A stretch of 47,877 bases of DNA from an uncultured Prevotella sp. (GTDB lineage Bacteria; Bacteroidota; Bacteroidia; Bacteroidales; Bacteroidaceae). Positions within the stretch are counted from its first letter, which is position 1, and every line of letters starts with the position of its first letter. The notes under the pieces are model-generated. The model ran no database searches. It was not told the DNA's origin and saw only the letters and a list, made by a program, of their open reading frames with translations. Where the stretch lies: NCBI GenBank assembly GCA_900317685.1, contig ONHQ01000038.1, forward strand, positions 1 through 47,877, written 5' to 3'. This document shows, piece by piece, positions 17,614-26,004 of this stretch. Both the position numbers and the translations under genes were made by a program.

Positions 17614-17630
17614 TGGCACGGTTTTGGCAA
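17614..17630 (+). promoter_or_regulatory. Possible sigma-54 (RpoN) promoter of groES-groEL
   Basis: TTGGCACGGTTTTGGCA keeps the invariant GG-N10-GC spacing (GG 17615-17616, GC 17627-17628) and the TGGCACG block; only the second base of the TTGC block deviates. Transcription would start near 17640, giving a leader of about 60 bases before groES. No TAnnTTTG box was noticed in its place. Confidence 0.5.
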
Positions 17631-17698
17631 TCGTAGAGGTGGGTCGCGGAAACGCAGCAACCAATATTGAAAGTTTAAACATAAAAATAATAGCAACT

Positions 17699-17971
17699 AT
17701 GACAATTAAACCATTAGCAGACAGAGTGCTGGTACTTCCTGCACCAGCTGAGGAGAAAGTAGGTGGAATCATCATCCCTGACACAGCCAAAGAGAAACCA
17801 CAGCGCGGCGAGGTCGTTGCCGTTGGCCAAGGCACAAAGGACGAGACGATGGTTCTTAAGAAAGGCGACAAAGTGCTCTATGGTAAATATGCCGGAACAG
17901 AGCTGGAGGATGGCGACAAGAAATATCTGATGATGCGTCAGAGCGACGTGCTCGCTGTCGTAGAGGACTAA
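17699..17971 (+). CDS. groES: Co-chaperonin GroES (Hsp10)
   Basis: The 90-residue product forms the heptameric lid of the GroEL chamber. Its N-terminus ([19 protein letters not shown]) and the mobile-loop segment [22 protein letters not shown] are characteristic, followed by [16 protein letters not shown] and a SDVLAVVED end. The length is normal. The ATG at 17699 is preferred over an upstream in-frame start at 17624, which would add residues unlike any GroES and lies upstream of the presumed transcription start. groEL follows after 81 bases in the same operon. Confidence 0.97.
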   Translation: MTIKPLADRVLVLPAPAEEKVGGIIIPDTAKEKPQRGEVVAVGQGTKDETMVLKKGDKVLYGKYAGTELEDGDKKYLMMRQSDVLAVVED

Positions 17972-18040
17972 AGCACTGCCGAGCGCAGACATATGTTTTC
18001 ACTCAATCAGTTTACTATTACATAACATTAAAAAAAATAG

Positions 18041-19675
<1,635 letters not shown>

Positions 19676-19711
19676 TTGAGACATTGAAATAAAGAAACTC
19701 ATAACCACGAA

Positions 19712-19748
19712 GAGGTGGCAAGCGATATGCTTGCCACCTCTTTTTTTT
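19712..19748 (+). terminator. Rho-independent terminator of groES-groEL
   Basis: GAGGTGGCAAGC (19712-19723) pairs perfectly with GCTTGCCACCTC (19729-19740) over the loop GATAT and is followed by T8. Confidence 0.95.
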
Positions 19749-19924
19749 GTATCCATACCCGCCAGCACAGATTCTATCCATAAGATTTTATCCGACAAAA
19801 AGTCATCACGATGAAGTCACAATCTAGAGAAGCAAGACTCAACAACGAGAGCTCAAAATCACAGTTTTGTGGGATGAAAGGACGAAAAAGCCACTTTCTC
19901 TATATCATCTCAGTGGTTTCTATG

Positions 19925-20009
19925 GATGAAAAAGCTAAGATGACGAAAAATTCTCTAGAGAATTTTTCGTCATCTTGGCTTTTTGATCGTGTCAAAAAGC
20001 CAAGATGAT
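19925..20009. repeat. Perfect 40-base palindrome with a competing second hairpin
   Basis: 19937-19976 is an exact palindrome (arm AAGATGACGAAAAATTCTC plus its complement). Pairing extends to 19925-19988 with one mismatch and one G-T pair. The right arm also pairs perfectly over 17 bases with a third copy at 19993-20009 (TCAAAAAGCCAAGATGA) across a 5-base loop. The two hairpins cannot form at once. Confidence 0.8.
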
Positions 20010-20134
20010 AGGCAAAAACGGCTGTTTTGGCGAAGTGAAAAGGCTGAGACGGGGAGCACAAAAGAGTAAATTTTTACGCAAAGACAGCAAGTATCTAATT
20101 ATCAGATAGTTACAAAAAAGTGCTCAAAAATGGC

Positions 20135-20173
20135 GAAAATCAGAGGCAAGTACACCCTTGCTTCAGATTTTTC
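20135..20173 (-). terminator. Possible terminator of the patatin gene
   Basis: GAAAATC..GGCAAG (20135-20150) pairs with CTTGC..AGATTTTTC (20157-20173) with an internal loop. On the - strand it is followed by GCCATTTTTGAG and soon by a T6 run, so termination is plausible though not canonical. Confidence 0.35.
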
Positions 20174-20250
20174 GATTCTCAGAGGCGGAAAAATGTCAGT
20201 TTACATGACAAATCAGAAGTGACGAGATGGGTCTGAAATGATGGAGCTAT

Positions 20251-22335
20251 TTAGAACTCAAAGCCCAGGTTGACCGTCAGCCTCAGGTCACGTTGTGCGC
20301 TGGCCCATCCCAGGCTGGCACCGAGGGGACCGAACATCGTGCGATAGCAGTAAGCAGCCTGCACGCCCCAGTCCCCTTTATAGCGCAGGATGTCGGAAAG
20401 GTGGTCATTGTGCTGCGACCATGCACCCTGAAGAAGGATGAAGTTGTTGGTGGTGAGCTGATATTGCAGTTGCAGCTGAGCGGCCACGTAGTGGAGGTCG
20501 GTCATCTCGATGTGGTGTGAACCGGCAAAGGGGAGCTGCGTCTCAAGATAGTGGCCGAACCAAGGACCACCAAGGAATGTGCGGCGGATCGTCGGGATGT
20601 CTTTGCCAAAGAGCAGACGGCCGTAGAACAGGGGCTGAAGAGTGAGTTGGTGGGACAGGGGCAAGGAGATGCGCCAATTGGCATTGACCTCACTAAAGCC
20701 TTTGTGATCGTTGTAGCCCGTGAAGTTATCGGTGAAATAGGCATACTCCGCCGCAAAGCGGGCACCGCGCACGGGGAAGAGTCCCGCATTCTCACTGTTG
20801 TAGTGAAGCGCGGCGTGATAGCTGAAGAAATGATCATCAGACGGCTTCTCGCTGTTGCCATTGGAAGCAGCGAAGAGCACGGAATGATAGTCATAGCCGT
20901 CGAAGCGCAGCGCCACGTCCATGGTCATGTTGCGCACGTTGATGTTCATCATGCTCACGCGAGCCTGATGATGGGCAAAGGTGGCATTGAAGCTCTTCTC
21001 GCCCTGGTGATAGAAGTCAAGGTCGTGGTAAGCATAGGCGTAACCCACGCCGAGCTCCGTGCCACGTGGCAGGCGCCAACCGCCGTAGAGCGACCCTTTG
21101 TAGTTGCGGCCGAGCCGGACAACGGCAGCCACCCGGAACGGCTTCCGTCCCGAGCTCCACGTGCCAGACATCTGCATGGCCACTTTCTCCTCTGTGTCGA
21201 AGCGCACGCCGAGGCTTCCCTGCAACTCGTCGGACGGGTCAGTCGGCCGGGCTTCCGGCGCGGAGAAGTCCAACGGTCTCAGCGCCTCGACATGAGGACA
21301 GAGACGCGGAGCCTGCTCGCCGTCGGTCATTCCCAGACGATGCTTCAGCGCGATGATCTCGTCCCAATGGCGCATGGCCTCCTCCTCGCCGCGCCGGATG
21401 AGCGTGTCGATGGCGTTGGGCGTAAACGAGGCCGCATTGTAGCCCCGCGTGTCCACACGGAAGGCGATATCGGTCAGCTTGAGGTTGTCGTCGTATTTGT
21501 TCTTACAGTTCACGTCGACGATCTGTCCTAAGACCGAAGAGCCGTTGGCCAGGTCGTCAGCAGTCTTGGGCGGTCCCTGCACGGTGGCTCCGATGACGTA
21601 GTCGGCTCCCATCGCACGTGCCAAGTCCGCGGGATAGTTGTTGCGCAGTCCGCCGTCGACCAGCACACGGTCGCCTTTTCTCACGGGCGTGAAGACTCCG
21701 GGGATGGACATGCTCGTACGCATTGCCTCGGCCAGTACGCCACTATGGAAGTCGTACTCTGTATTGTCGACGATGTTGGTCGCCACACAGGCGAAGCGCC
21801 TCGGCAGGCTGTCGAAGCTCATCGAGTCGGTGTAGCCGGTAGTGAGATGGCGGAAGAGGCGCATCAGGTTCTTGCCCTCGATGACACCCGTCGCACCGGA
21901 CAGATGTCCCTTATGCAACCGCAATGTCTTGGAAAAGAAATAGGTTGACTGCACGCGGCGTCCCTCCAAGTCCTCGGATGAATAGACGGCACGGTCGCTC
22001 AAGAGGAAAGGCCAGTCCTGGCAGCGCACCAGAGAGTCGAGCTGTTTAGCGGACAATCCCACGGAATAGAGTCCGCCGACAATGCTGCCCATCGACGTTC
22101 CCGTGACAATATCGACCGGTATGCCCGCCCGCTCCAACACTTTCAGCACACCAATGTGCGCCATGCCCTTCGCGCCGCCACCGGAGAGCACCACTGCCAC
22201 GCGGGGCCGTTGACGCGACGTCACTTGAGGGAACGTGTCCGCAACGCTGACAGAGCGAGAGGGATGCAACGGCGAGGCAAGCAGTTGTCCACTGGCTGCC
22301 AGGAGGAAAAACAAGAGCGAAAAGAGTCTGTTCAT
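20251..22335 (-). CDS. Patatin-like phospholipase with C-terminal BamA-type beta-barrel
   Basis: From ATG 22335 the product has 694 residues with a signal peptide (MNRLFSLLFFLLAASGQLLA). The patatin domain (about 43-260) has the oxyanion motif GGGAKG, the nucleophile motif GTS81MG and the dyad aspartate in D227GG. A POTRA-like linker and a 16-strand-type barrel follow, ending in F (TVNLGFEF), the outer-membrane targeting signal. The arrangement matches PlpD-type type Vd secretion proteins, which place a lipase at the outer membrane. The substrate is unknown. A longer in-frame start at 22392 would overlap the promoter at 22362-22393 and was rejected. It is divergent from the nucleotidyltransferase cluster. 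Confidence 0.88.
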   Translation of the reverse strand: MNRLFSLLFFLLAASGQLLASPLHPSRSVSVADTFPQVTSRQRPRVAVVLSGGGAKGMAHIGVLKVLERAGIPVDIVTGTSMGSIVGGLYSVGLSAKQLDSLVRCQDWPFLLSDRAVYSSEDLEGRRVQSTYFFSKTLRLHKGHLSGATGVIEGKNLMRLFRHLTTGYTDSMSFDSLPRRFACVATNIVDNTEYDFHSGVLAEAMRTSMSIPGVFTPVRKGDRVLVDGGLRNNYPADLARAMGADYVIGATVQGPPKTADDLANGSSVLGQIVDVNCKNKYDDNLKLTDIAFRVDTRGYNAASFTPNAIDTLIRRGEEEAMRHWDEIIALKHRLGMTDGEQAPRLCPHVEALRPLDFSAPEARPTDPSDELQGSLGVRFDTEEKVAMQMSGTWSSGRKPFRVAAVVRLGRNYKGSLYGGWRLPRGTELGVGYAYAYHDLDFYHQGEKSFNATFAHHQARVSMMNINVRNMTMDVALRFDGYDYHSVLFAASNGNSEKPSDDHFFSYHAALHYNSENAGLFPVRGARFAAEYAYFTDNFTGYNDHKGFSEVNANWRISLPLSHQLTLQPLFYGRLLFGKDIPTIRRTFLGGPWFGHYLETQLPFAGSHHIEMTDLHYVAAQLQLQYQLTTNNFILLQGAWSQHNDHLSDILRYKGDWGVQAAYCYRTMFGPLGASLGWASAQRDLRLTVNLGFEF

Positions 22336-22361
22336 AAGTATGTAAAAGTCTATTTTTGCTG

Positions 22362-22393
22362 CAAATATAACCAAAAACTCGTTGAAAACCAAA
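22362..22393 (-). promoter_or_regulatory. Promoter of the patatin gene
   Basis: On the - strand TTTG (22390-22393) and TATATTTG (22362-22369) are 20 bases apart, an exact consensus pair. The start codon lies 26 bases beyond the -7 box. Confidence 0.8.
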
Positions 22394-22407
22394 ATAAAGC
22401 TAAAAAG

Positions 22408-22440
22408 TTTTCTATGTCTCCCAAGAAGTCTATACCTTTG
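22408..22440 (+). promoter_or_regulatory. Promoter of the nucleotidyltransferase cluster
   Basis: TACCTTTG (22433-22440) is an exact -7 match with TTTT (22408-22411) 21 bases upstream. It implies a leader of about 95 bases before the gene at 22543. It is back to back with the patatin promoter. Confidence 0.65.
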
Positions 22441-22542
22441 TAGATAAATTAGATAACAAGCGCCGTTTTTGTCGTGTGCATAGATTTGTTGCCGAGAAAA
22501 AAGACGCTGGACATAGAGTAGAGTAAAAGGAAAATATTTGTT

Positions 22543-23274
22543 ATGAGATATGCTATCATAGCAGCCGGCGAAGGCTCACGACTGGCAGCCGAGGGCGTCA
22601 AAGACCCTAAGCCGCTGGTACGCATCCACGGCGAGCGCCTCATCGACCGTCTGCTGCGCATCTTTATGGAGCACGGCGCGGAGGAGATCTGCGTGATCTG
22701 CAACGAGCAGATGACCGCCGTGCAGCAACATCTGCGTGAGATCATCGACAATGGCCTGGAAGGGCACGTCATTCCCCTGCGGCTGAAGGTGAAAAGTACG
22801 CCAAGCAGTATGCACTCCTTCTTTGAGCTGAGTCCGATGCTCACCGGCCAGCCTTTCGTGCTGACGACGGTTGACACGATCTTCCGCGAGGAAGAGTTCG
22901 GCGAATACATCCGGCAGTTCCAGGCTTACCTCCAGCAGGGTGGCGACGGACTGATGGGCGTCACCGACTACATCGACGACGAGAAGCCGCTCTATGTAGG
23001 CACTGATGGGGCGATGCGCGTCACCGGATTTTACGACGACAACAGCCAGCGCTGCACCTATATCAGCGGCGGCATCTATGGCTTGGCACCCGACGCCATC
23101 GACACGCTCCACCGCTGCATGGATCTCGGCGAGAGCCGTATGCGCAACTTCCAACGGGGACTTATCCGTGACGGGCGCCAGCTGAAGGCCTTTGCCTTCT
23201 CTAAAGTGCTCGACATCGACCACGCCACAGACATCAAGAAAGCAGAGGACTTCATCGACGGCAAGCATGAGTGA
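22543..23274 (+). CDS. MobA/sugar-phosphate-type nucleotidyltransferase
   Basis: The 243-residue product has the N-terminal nucleotide-binding signature of NTP transferases, AAGEGSRL followed by KDPKPLVRIHGERLIDRLL, and a metal-binding aspartate in LTTVDTIF. Enzymes of this fold join a sugar- or polyol-phosphate to CTP, UTP or GTP; inositol-1-phosphate cytidylyltransferase has the same layout. Its stop overlaps the next gene's start by 8 bases (ATGAGTGA, 23267-23274), so the two are translationally coupled. A CDP-alcohol phosphotransferase follows two genes on, which makes CTP the likelier nucleotide and the product a CDP-alcohol. The acceptor is not known. No signal peptide; cytosolic. Confidence 0.8.
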   Translation: MRYAIIAAGEGSRLAAEGVKDPKPLVRIHGERLIDRLLRIFMEHGAEEICVICNEQMTAVQQHLREIIDNGLEGHVIPLRLKVKSTPSSMHSFFELSPMLTGQPFVLTTVDTIFREEEFGEYIRQFQAYLQQGGDGLMGVTDYIDDEKPLYVGTDGAMRVTGFYDDNSQRCTYISGGIYGLAPDAIDTLHRCMDLGESRMRNFQRGLIRDGRQLKAFAFSKVLDIDHATDIKKAEDFIDGKHE

Positions 23275-24085
23275 GCAAAAGGAAATCATCGCCGTGAGGC
23301 GGGCACCACGCTTCTCGCCCAACTCGGTTGACCGCGACGACGCCATCCTGCACGCTGTTTGCGAGGCTTTGCAACAAAAGCTGTCGCTCACGGCTCCCAT
23401 CCCCGTCATCGACGAGGACAACTTCGCGAAGGCTCCGACGGCGGCAAAGGTCTATGTGACCATGGCGCGGTCCGCGGCAGCCCTGAAAGCCTTAGGACAA
23501 AAAACGGAAGCGGGAGCGCTGTGCGTCAACAGCGTGGCGGGCATCACCTACTGCCAACGGGCACTGCTGACAGAACTCATGCGCTACCACCACATCCCCA
23601 TGCCCGCTGAGGAAGGCAAGAACGGCACGTGGCTGAAACGGGGCGACGCTGCCGCGCAAAGCAAAGGCGATGTAGTGTTCTGCCCTGACCGTAAAGCATT
23701 GTTGAAGGCGATTGCCGGTTTCACGGCGCGCGGCATCTACGAATACGTGACCAGCGCCCATGTCGAGGGCGACCTGGTGAAGTTCTACGGCGTCGGCCGT
23801 CGCTTCTTCCGCTACTACTACCCCACCGACGATGGTTTCAGCAAGTTCGGAGACGAAAAGCGCAACGGCACGGCACAGCACTACCCCTTCGACGAGGACG
23901 CTCTGCGCAAGGATGCTTTCCGACTGGCTGAGATCACGGGAGTGACGGCCTACGGTGGCGACGTGATCGTCGACGAACGGGGACAGTACTTCTTCATCGA
24001 CTTCAACGACTGGCCGAGTTTCTCACGCTGTCGGGAAGAGGCGGCCGAAGCCATTGCCGAGGAGGTCATCGCACAAGGAAAGTGA
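23267..24085 (+). CDS. ATP-grasp-like protein, possible polyol or inositol-phosphate kinase
   Basis: The start ATG at 23267 overlaps the upstream stop; an earlier start at 23192 would read the nucleotidyltransferase out of frame. The 272-residue product is not a family I recognise with certainty. Its last third has an ATP-grasp-like pattern: YEYVTSAHVEGDLVKFYGVG (lid and lysine strand) and GGDVIVDERGQYFFIDFNDW, with the metal-ligand arrangement D..x..D-x-N. The latter resembles the FDVIR..YYVIDINYFPGY block of inositol-trisphosphate 5/6-kinases and, less so, RimK/glutathione synthetase ligases. Either a kinase or a ligase acting on the cluster's headgroup precursor is possible. It is coupled to the nucleotidyltransferase gene. 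Confidence 0.6.
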   Translation: MSEQKEIIAVRRAPRFSPNSVDRDDAILHAVCEALQQKLSLTAPIPVIDEDNFAKAPTAAKVYVTMARSAAALKALGQKTEAGALCVNSVAGITYCQRALLTELMRYHHIPMPAEEGKNGTWLKRGDAAAQSKGDVVFCPDRKALLKAIAGFTARGIYEYVTSAHVEGDLVKFYGVGRRFFRYYYPTDDGFSKFGDEKRNGTAQHYPFDEDALRKDAFRLAEITGVTAYGGDVIVDERGQYFFIDFNDWPSFSRCREEAAEAIAEEVIAQGK

Positions 24086-24138
24086 TCAGCAACCATAAGA
24101 TATCCACATCAATAAGAATCATAAAGAAATCACAATAC

Positions 24139-25071
24139 ATGTCTACATTTAAGGAACTCTTACAAGCATCTTTTAAATCCAATGATACAGAAGAGTGGCT
24201 CGACGTGCACTTCACACGTCCCATCGGCCTGGTGTTTGCTCTCTTCTGGAACAAGTTCGGCGTGCACCCCAACGCCATCACCCTCCTGAGCATCTTCCTC
24301 GGCGCCGCCGCCGGATGTATGTTCTACTACACCGATCTGCCGCACAACATCCTTGGCGTGGTGCTGCTGATGTTGGCCAACTTCTGCGACTCCACCGACG
24401 GACAGATGGCACGACTGACAGGCAAGAAGACACTCGTAGGCCGTGTGCTCGACGGTGCGTCGGGCGATGTATGGTTCCTCTTCATCTACTTTGCGCTTGC
24501 CTTCCGCATGATGGGACAGTATATCCCCGGTACACATCTCCACTGGGGCATCTGGATCTGGGCCATGGCCATCATCGCCGGTTTCATGAGCCACTCGCCG
24601 CAAAGTTCGCTGGCTGACTACTACCGTCAGATCCACCTCTTCTTCCTTAAAGGCAAGGAAGGATCGGAACTCGACAACTATGCTCAGCAGCGCGCCGTCT
24701 ATGAGAGCACGCCGAAGAACAAACTCTTCGCACGCATGTTCTACCGCACCTATGCCAACTACTGCAAGAGTCAGGAGCAGCGTACACCAAAGTTCCAGCG
24801 CTTCTTCAAGAAATGGAAAGAGGCTCAGGCCACCATCGACCCACAGAAGCGTGACGCACTGAAGACGGAGTTTCTCAACGGCAGCCGTCCGCTCATGCCG
24901 ATGACCAACGCACTGACGTTCAACGTGCGGGCCATCACCTTATATGTATGTTGTCTGATCAACATGCCGTGGATCTATCTCCTGGTGGAGATCATCCCGC
25001 TCAACATGCTCTATATCCACATGCACAAGCGCCACGAGACGCTTTGCGCGCAGCTGACAGAAAAGCTGTAG
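24139..25071 (+). CDS. CDP-alcohol phosphatidyltransferase-family membrane enzyme
   Basis: The 310-residue integral membrane protein carries the family motif D84-STDG-QMAR ... G101-RVL-D105, where metal ions and the CDP-alcohol bind. The usual D(X)3D end is D105-GASG-D110, one residue longer. About six hydrophobic segments are visible, with a hydrophilic insert of about 100 residues (about 175-265, rich in Lys, Gln and Arg) between the fourth and fifth. Such enzymes swap CMP for an acceptor alcohol, making phospholipids or polyol phosphodiesters. ATG 24139 is chosen over GTG 24082 because the upstream 19 residues are unlike the family. It lies in the cluster with a nucleotidyltransferase that could supply its CDP substrate. 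Confidence 0.87.
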   Translation: MSTFKELLQASFKSNDTEEWLDVHFTRPIGLVFALFWNKFGVHPNAITLLSIFLGAAAGCMFYYTDLPHNILGVVLLMLANFCDSTDGQMARLTGKKTLVGRVLDGASGDVWFLFIYFALAFRMMGQYIPGTHLHWGIWIWAMAIIAGFMSHSPQSSLADYYRQIHLFFLKGKEGSELDNYAQQRAVYESTPKNKLFARMFYRTYANYCKSQEQRTPKFQRFFKKWKEAQATIDPQKRDALKTEFLNGSRPLMPMTNALTFNVRAITLYVCCLINMPWIYLLVEIIPLNMLYIHMHKRHETLCAQLTEKL

Positions 25072-25113
25072 GCTTTCATCATATTCACACAATAGGTATT
25101 AAGAACAACGACC

Positions 25114-25818
25114 ATGATTAAAGGATATATCTTCGACTACGGTGCAACCCTCGACACCGCTGGTTGCCACTGGGGACAGATGCTCTGGCACGCCTATCAG
25201 CGACAGCAGGTGCCTGTGACCGAACAGCAGTTCCGCGACGCTTATGTCTACGGCGAGCGGACATTGGGCAACAATCCGATCATACAACCCGACTATACTT
25301 TCTACAAGACGCTGCAGGTAAAGATTCGCTTGGAGATGGAGCAGCTCTGCACGTCCGGCGCCTGGGATGCCGACGAGGAGATGTTCCGCCAAAAGCACGA
25401 TGCCGTGTTAGAGGATGTCTATGGCAAGGTGAAAACGATCACCGCCCACAGCCGCGAGGTGCTCACCGTGCTCCACAAGCGCTATCCGATGGTCCTCGTG
25501 AGCAACTTCTATGGCAACATCGCCACTGTGCTCAAGGAGTTTGGCCTCGACATTTTCTTCAAGAGCATCGTGGAGTCGGCCGAGGTGGGCATTCGCAAGC
25601 CCGACCCACGCATCTTCGCTATCGGCGTGGAGCGGCTGGGACTGAAGCCCGAGGAGGTCGTCGTCGTGGGCGACAGCTTCTACAAGGACATAGAGCCCGC
25701 ACTGGCCGCCGGCTGCCACGCCATCTGGATGAAGGGTGAGGGATGGACAAAGAAAGAATACGACGAAAGCATTCCCGACAAAGTCATCACGGACTTGGAA
25801 GAACTGGTTAATGAATAA
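25114..25818 (+). CDS. HAD-superfamily hydrolase with altered first motif
   Basis: The 234-residue cytosolic protein has the HAD motifs in order: D8-Y-G-A-T-L (motif I), VSN (II), RKPDPRIF (III, Lys) and VVVVGDSFYKDIEPA (IV), with an alpha-helical C1 cap between I and II. Typical phosphatases have DxD in motif I; here the second aspartate is Gly10, so the general acid/base is missing. Haloacid dehalogenases and phosphonatases also lack it, but their residues differ. Its position 42 bases after the CDP-alcohol transferase suggests a role in the same pathway, for example removing a phosphate, but catalysis may be unusual. Some Bacteroidota HAD proteins seem to share DYGGT, so this may be a subfamily trait. 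Confidence 0.8.
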   Translation: MIKGYIFDYGATLDTAGCHWGQMLWHAYQRQQVPVTEQQFRDAYVYGERTLGNNPIIQPDYTFYKTLQVKIRLEMEQLCTSGAWDADEEMFRQKHDAVLEDVYGKVKTITAHSREVLTVLHKRYPMVLVSNFYGNIATVLKEFGLDIFFKSIVESAEVGIRKPDPRIFAIGVERLGLKPEEVVVVGDSFYKDIEPALAAGCHAIWMKGEGWTKKEYDESIPDKVITDLEELVNE

Positions 25819-25912
25819 TGTATAGTGTAGAATGTATAAATAATAATAAATAATTGGCACACATATAATAATATACATAGATAAGACATACTGCACAGTG
25901 TACAACGAAAAA

Positions 25913-25939
25913 CATGCGCAAAGAACTATGATGCGCATG
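25913..25939. promoter_or_regulatory. Perfect CATGCGCA/TGCGCATG inverted repeat
   Basis: Eight-base arms (25913-25920, 25932-25939) flank an 11-base spacer in the gap between the HAD and DUF5686 genes. It could be an operator or a small hairpin. The rest of this 186-base gap is AT-rich and shows nothing else. Confidence 0.35.
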
Positions 25940-26004
25940 ACGGATACTTGAAGATTGCAAGGATAACAATTAAGAACATATAGGTATTAACAGACAAGAA
26001 GACC

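Larger units (their letters stand above)
17164..17698. other. Long divergent intergenic region between htpG and groES
   Basis: No protein gene is recognised in these 535 bases. They hold a candidate small RNA unit (17243-17369), a large stem-loop (17395-17461), a 23-base dispersed repeat (17518-17540), TGTCAC/GTGACA half-sites (17564-17593) and a sigma-54-like promoter (17614-17630), each listed separately. Confidence 0.6.
19749..20250. other. Non-coding region rich in hairpins between convergent groEL and the patatin gene
   Basis: No gene is recognised in about 500 bases. The section holds the palindrome cluster at 19925-20009, a smaller stem around AAGCCACT/AGTGGTTT (about 19888-19920), TATCTAATTATCAGATA (about 20093-20109) and a stem at 20135-20173. 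Confidence 0.6.
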
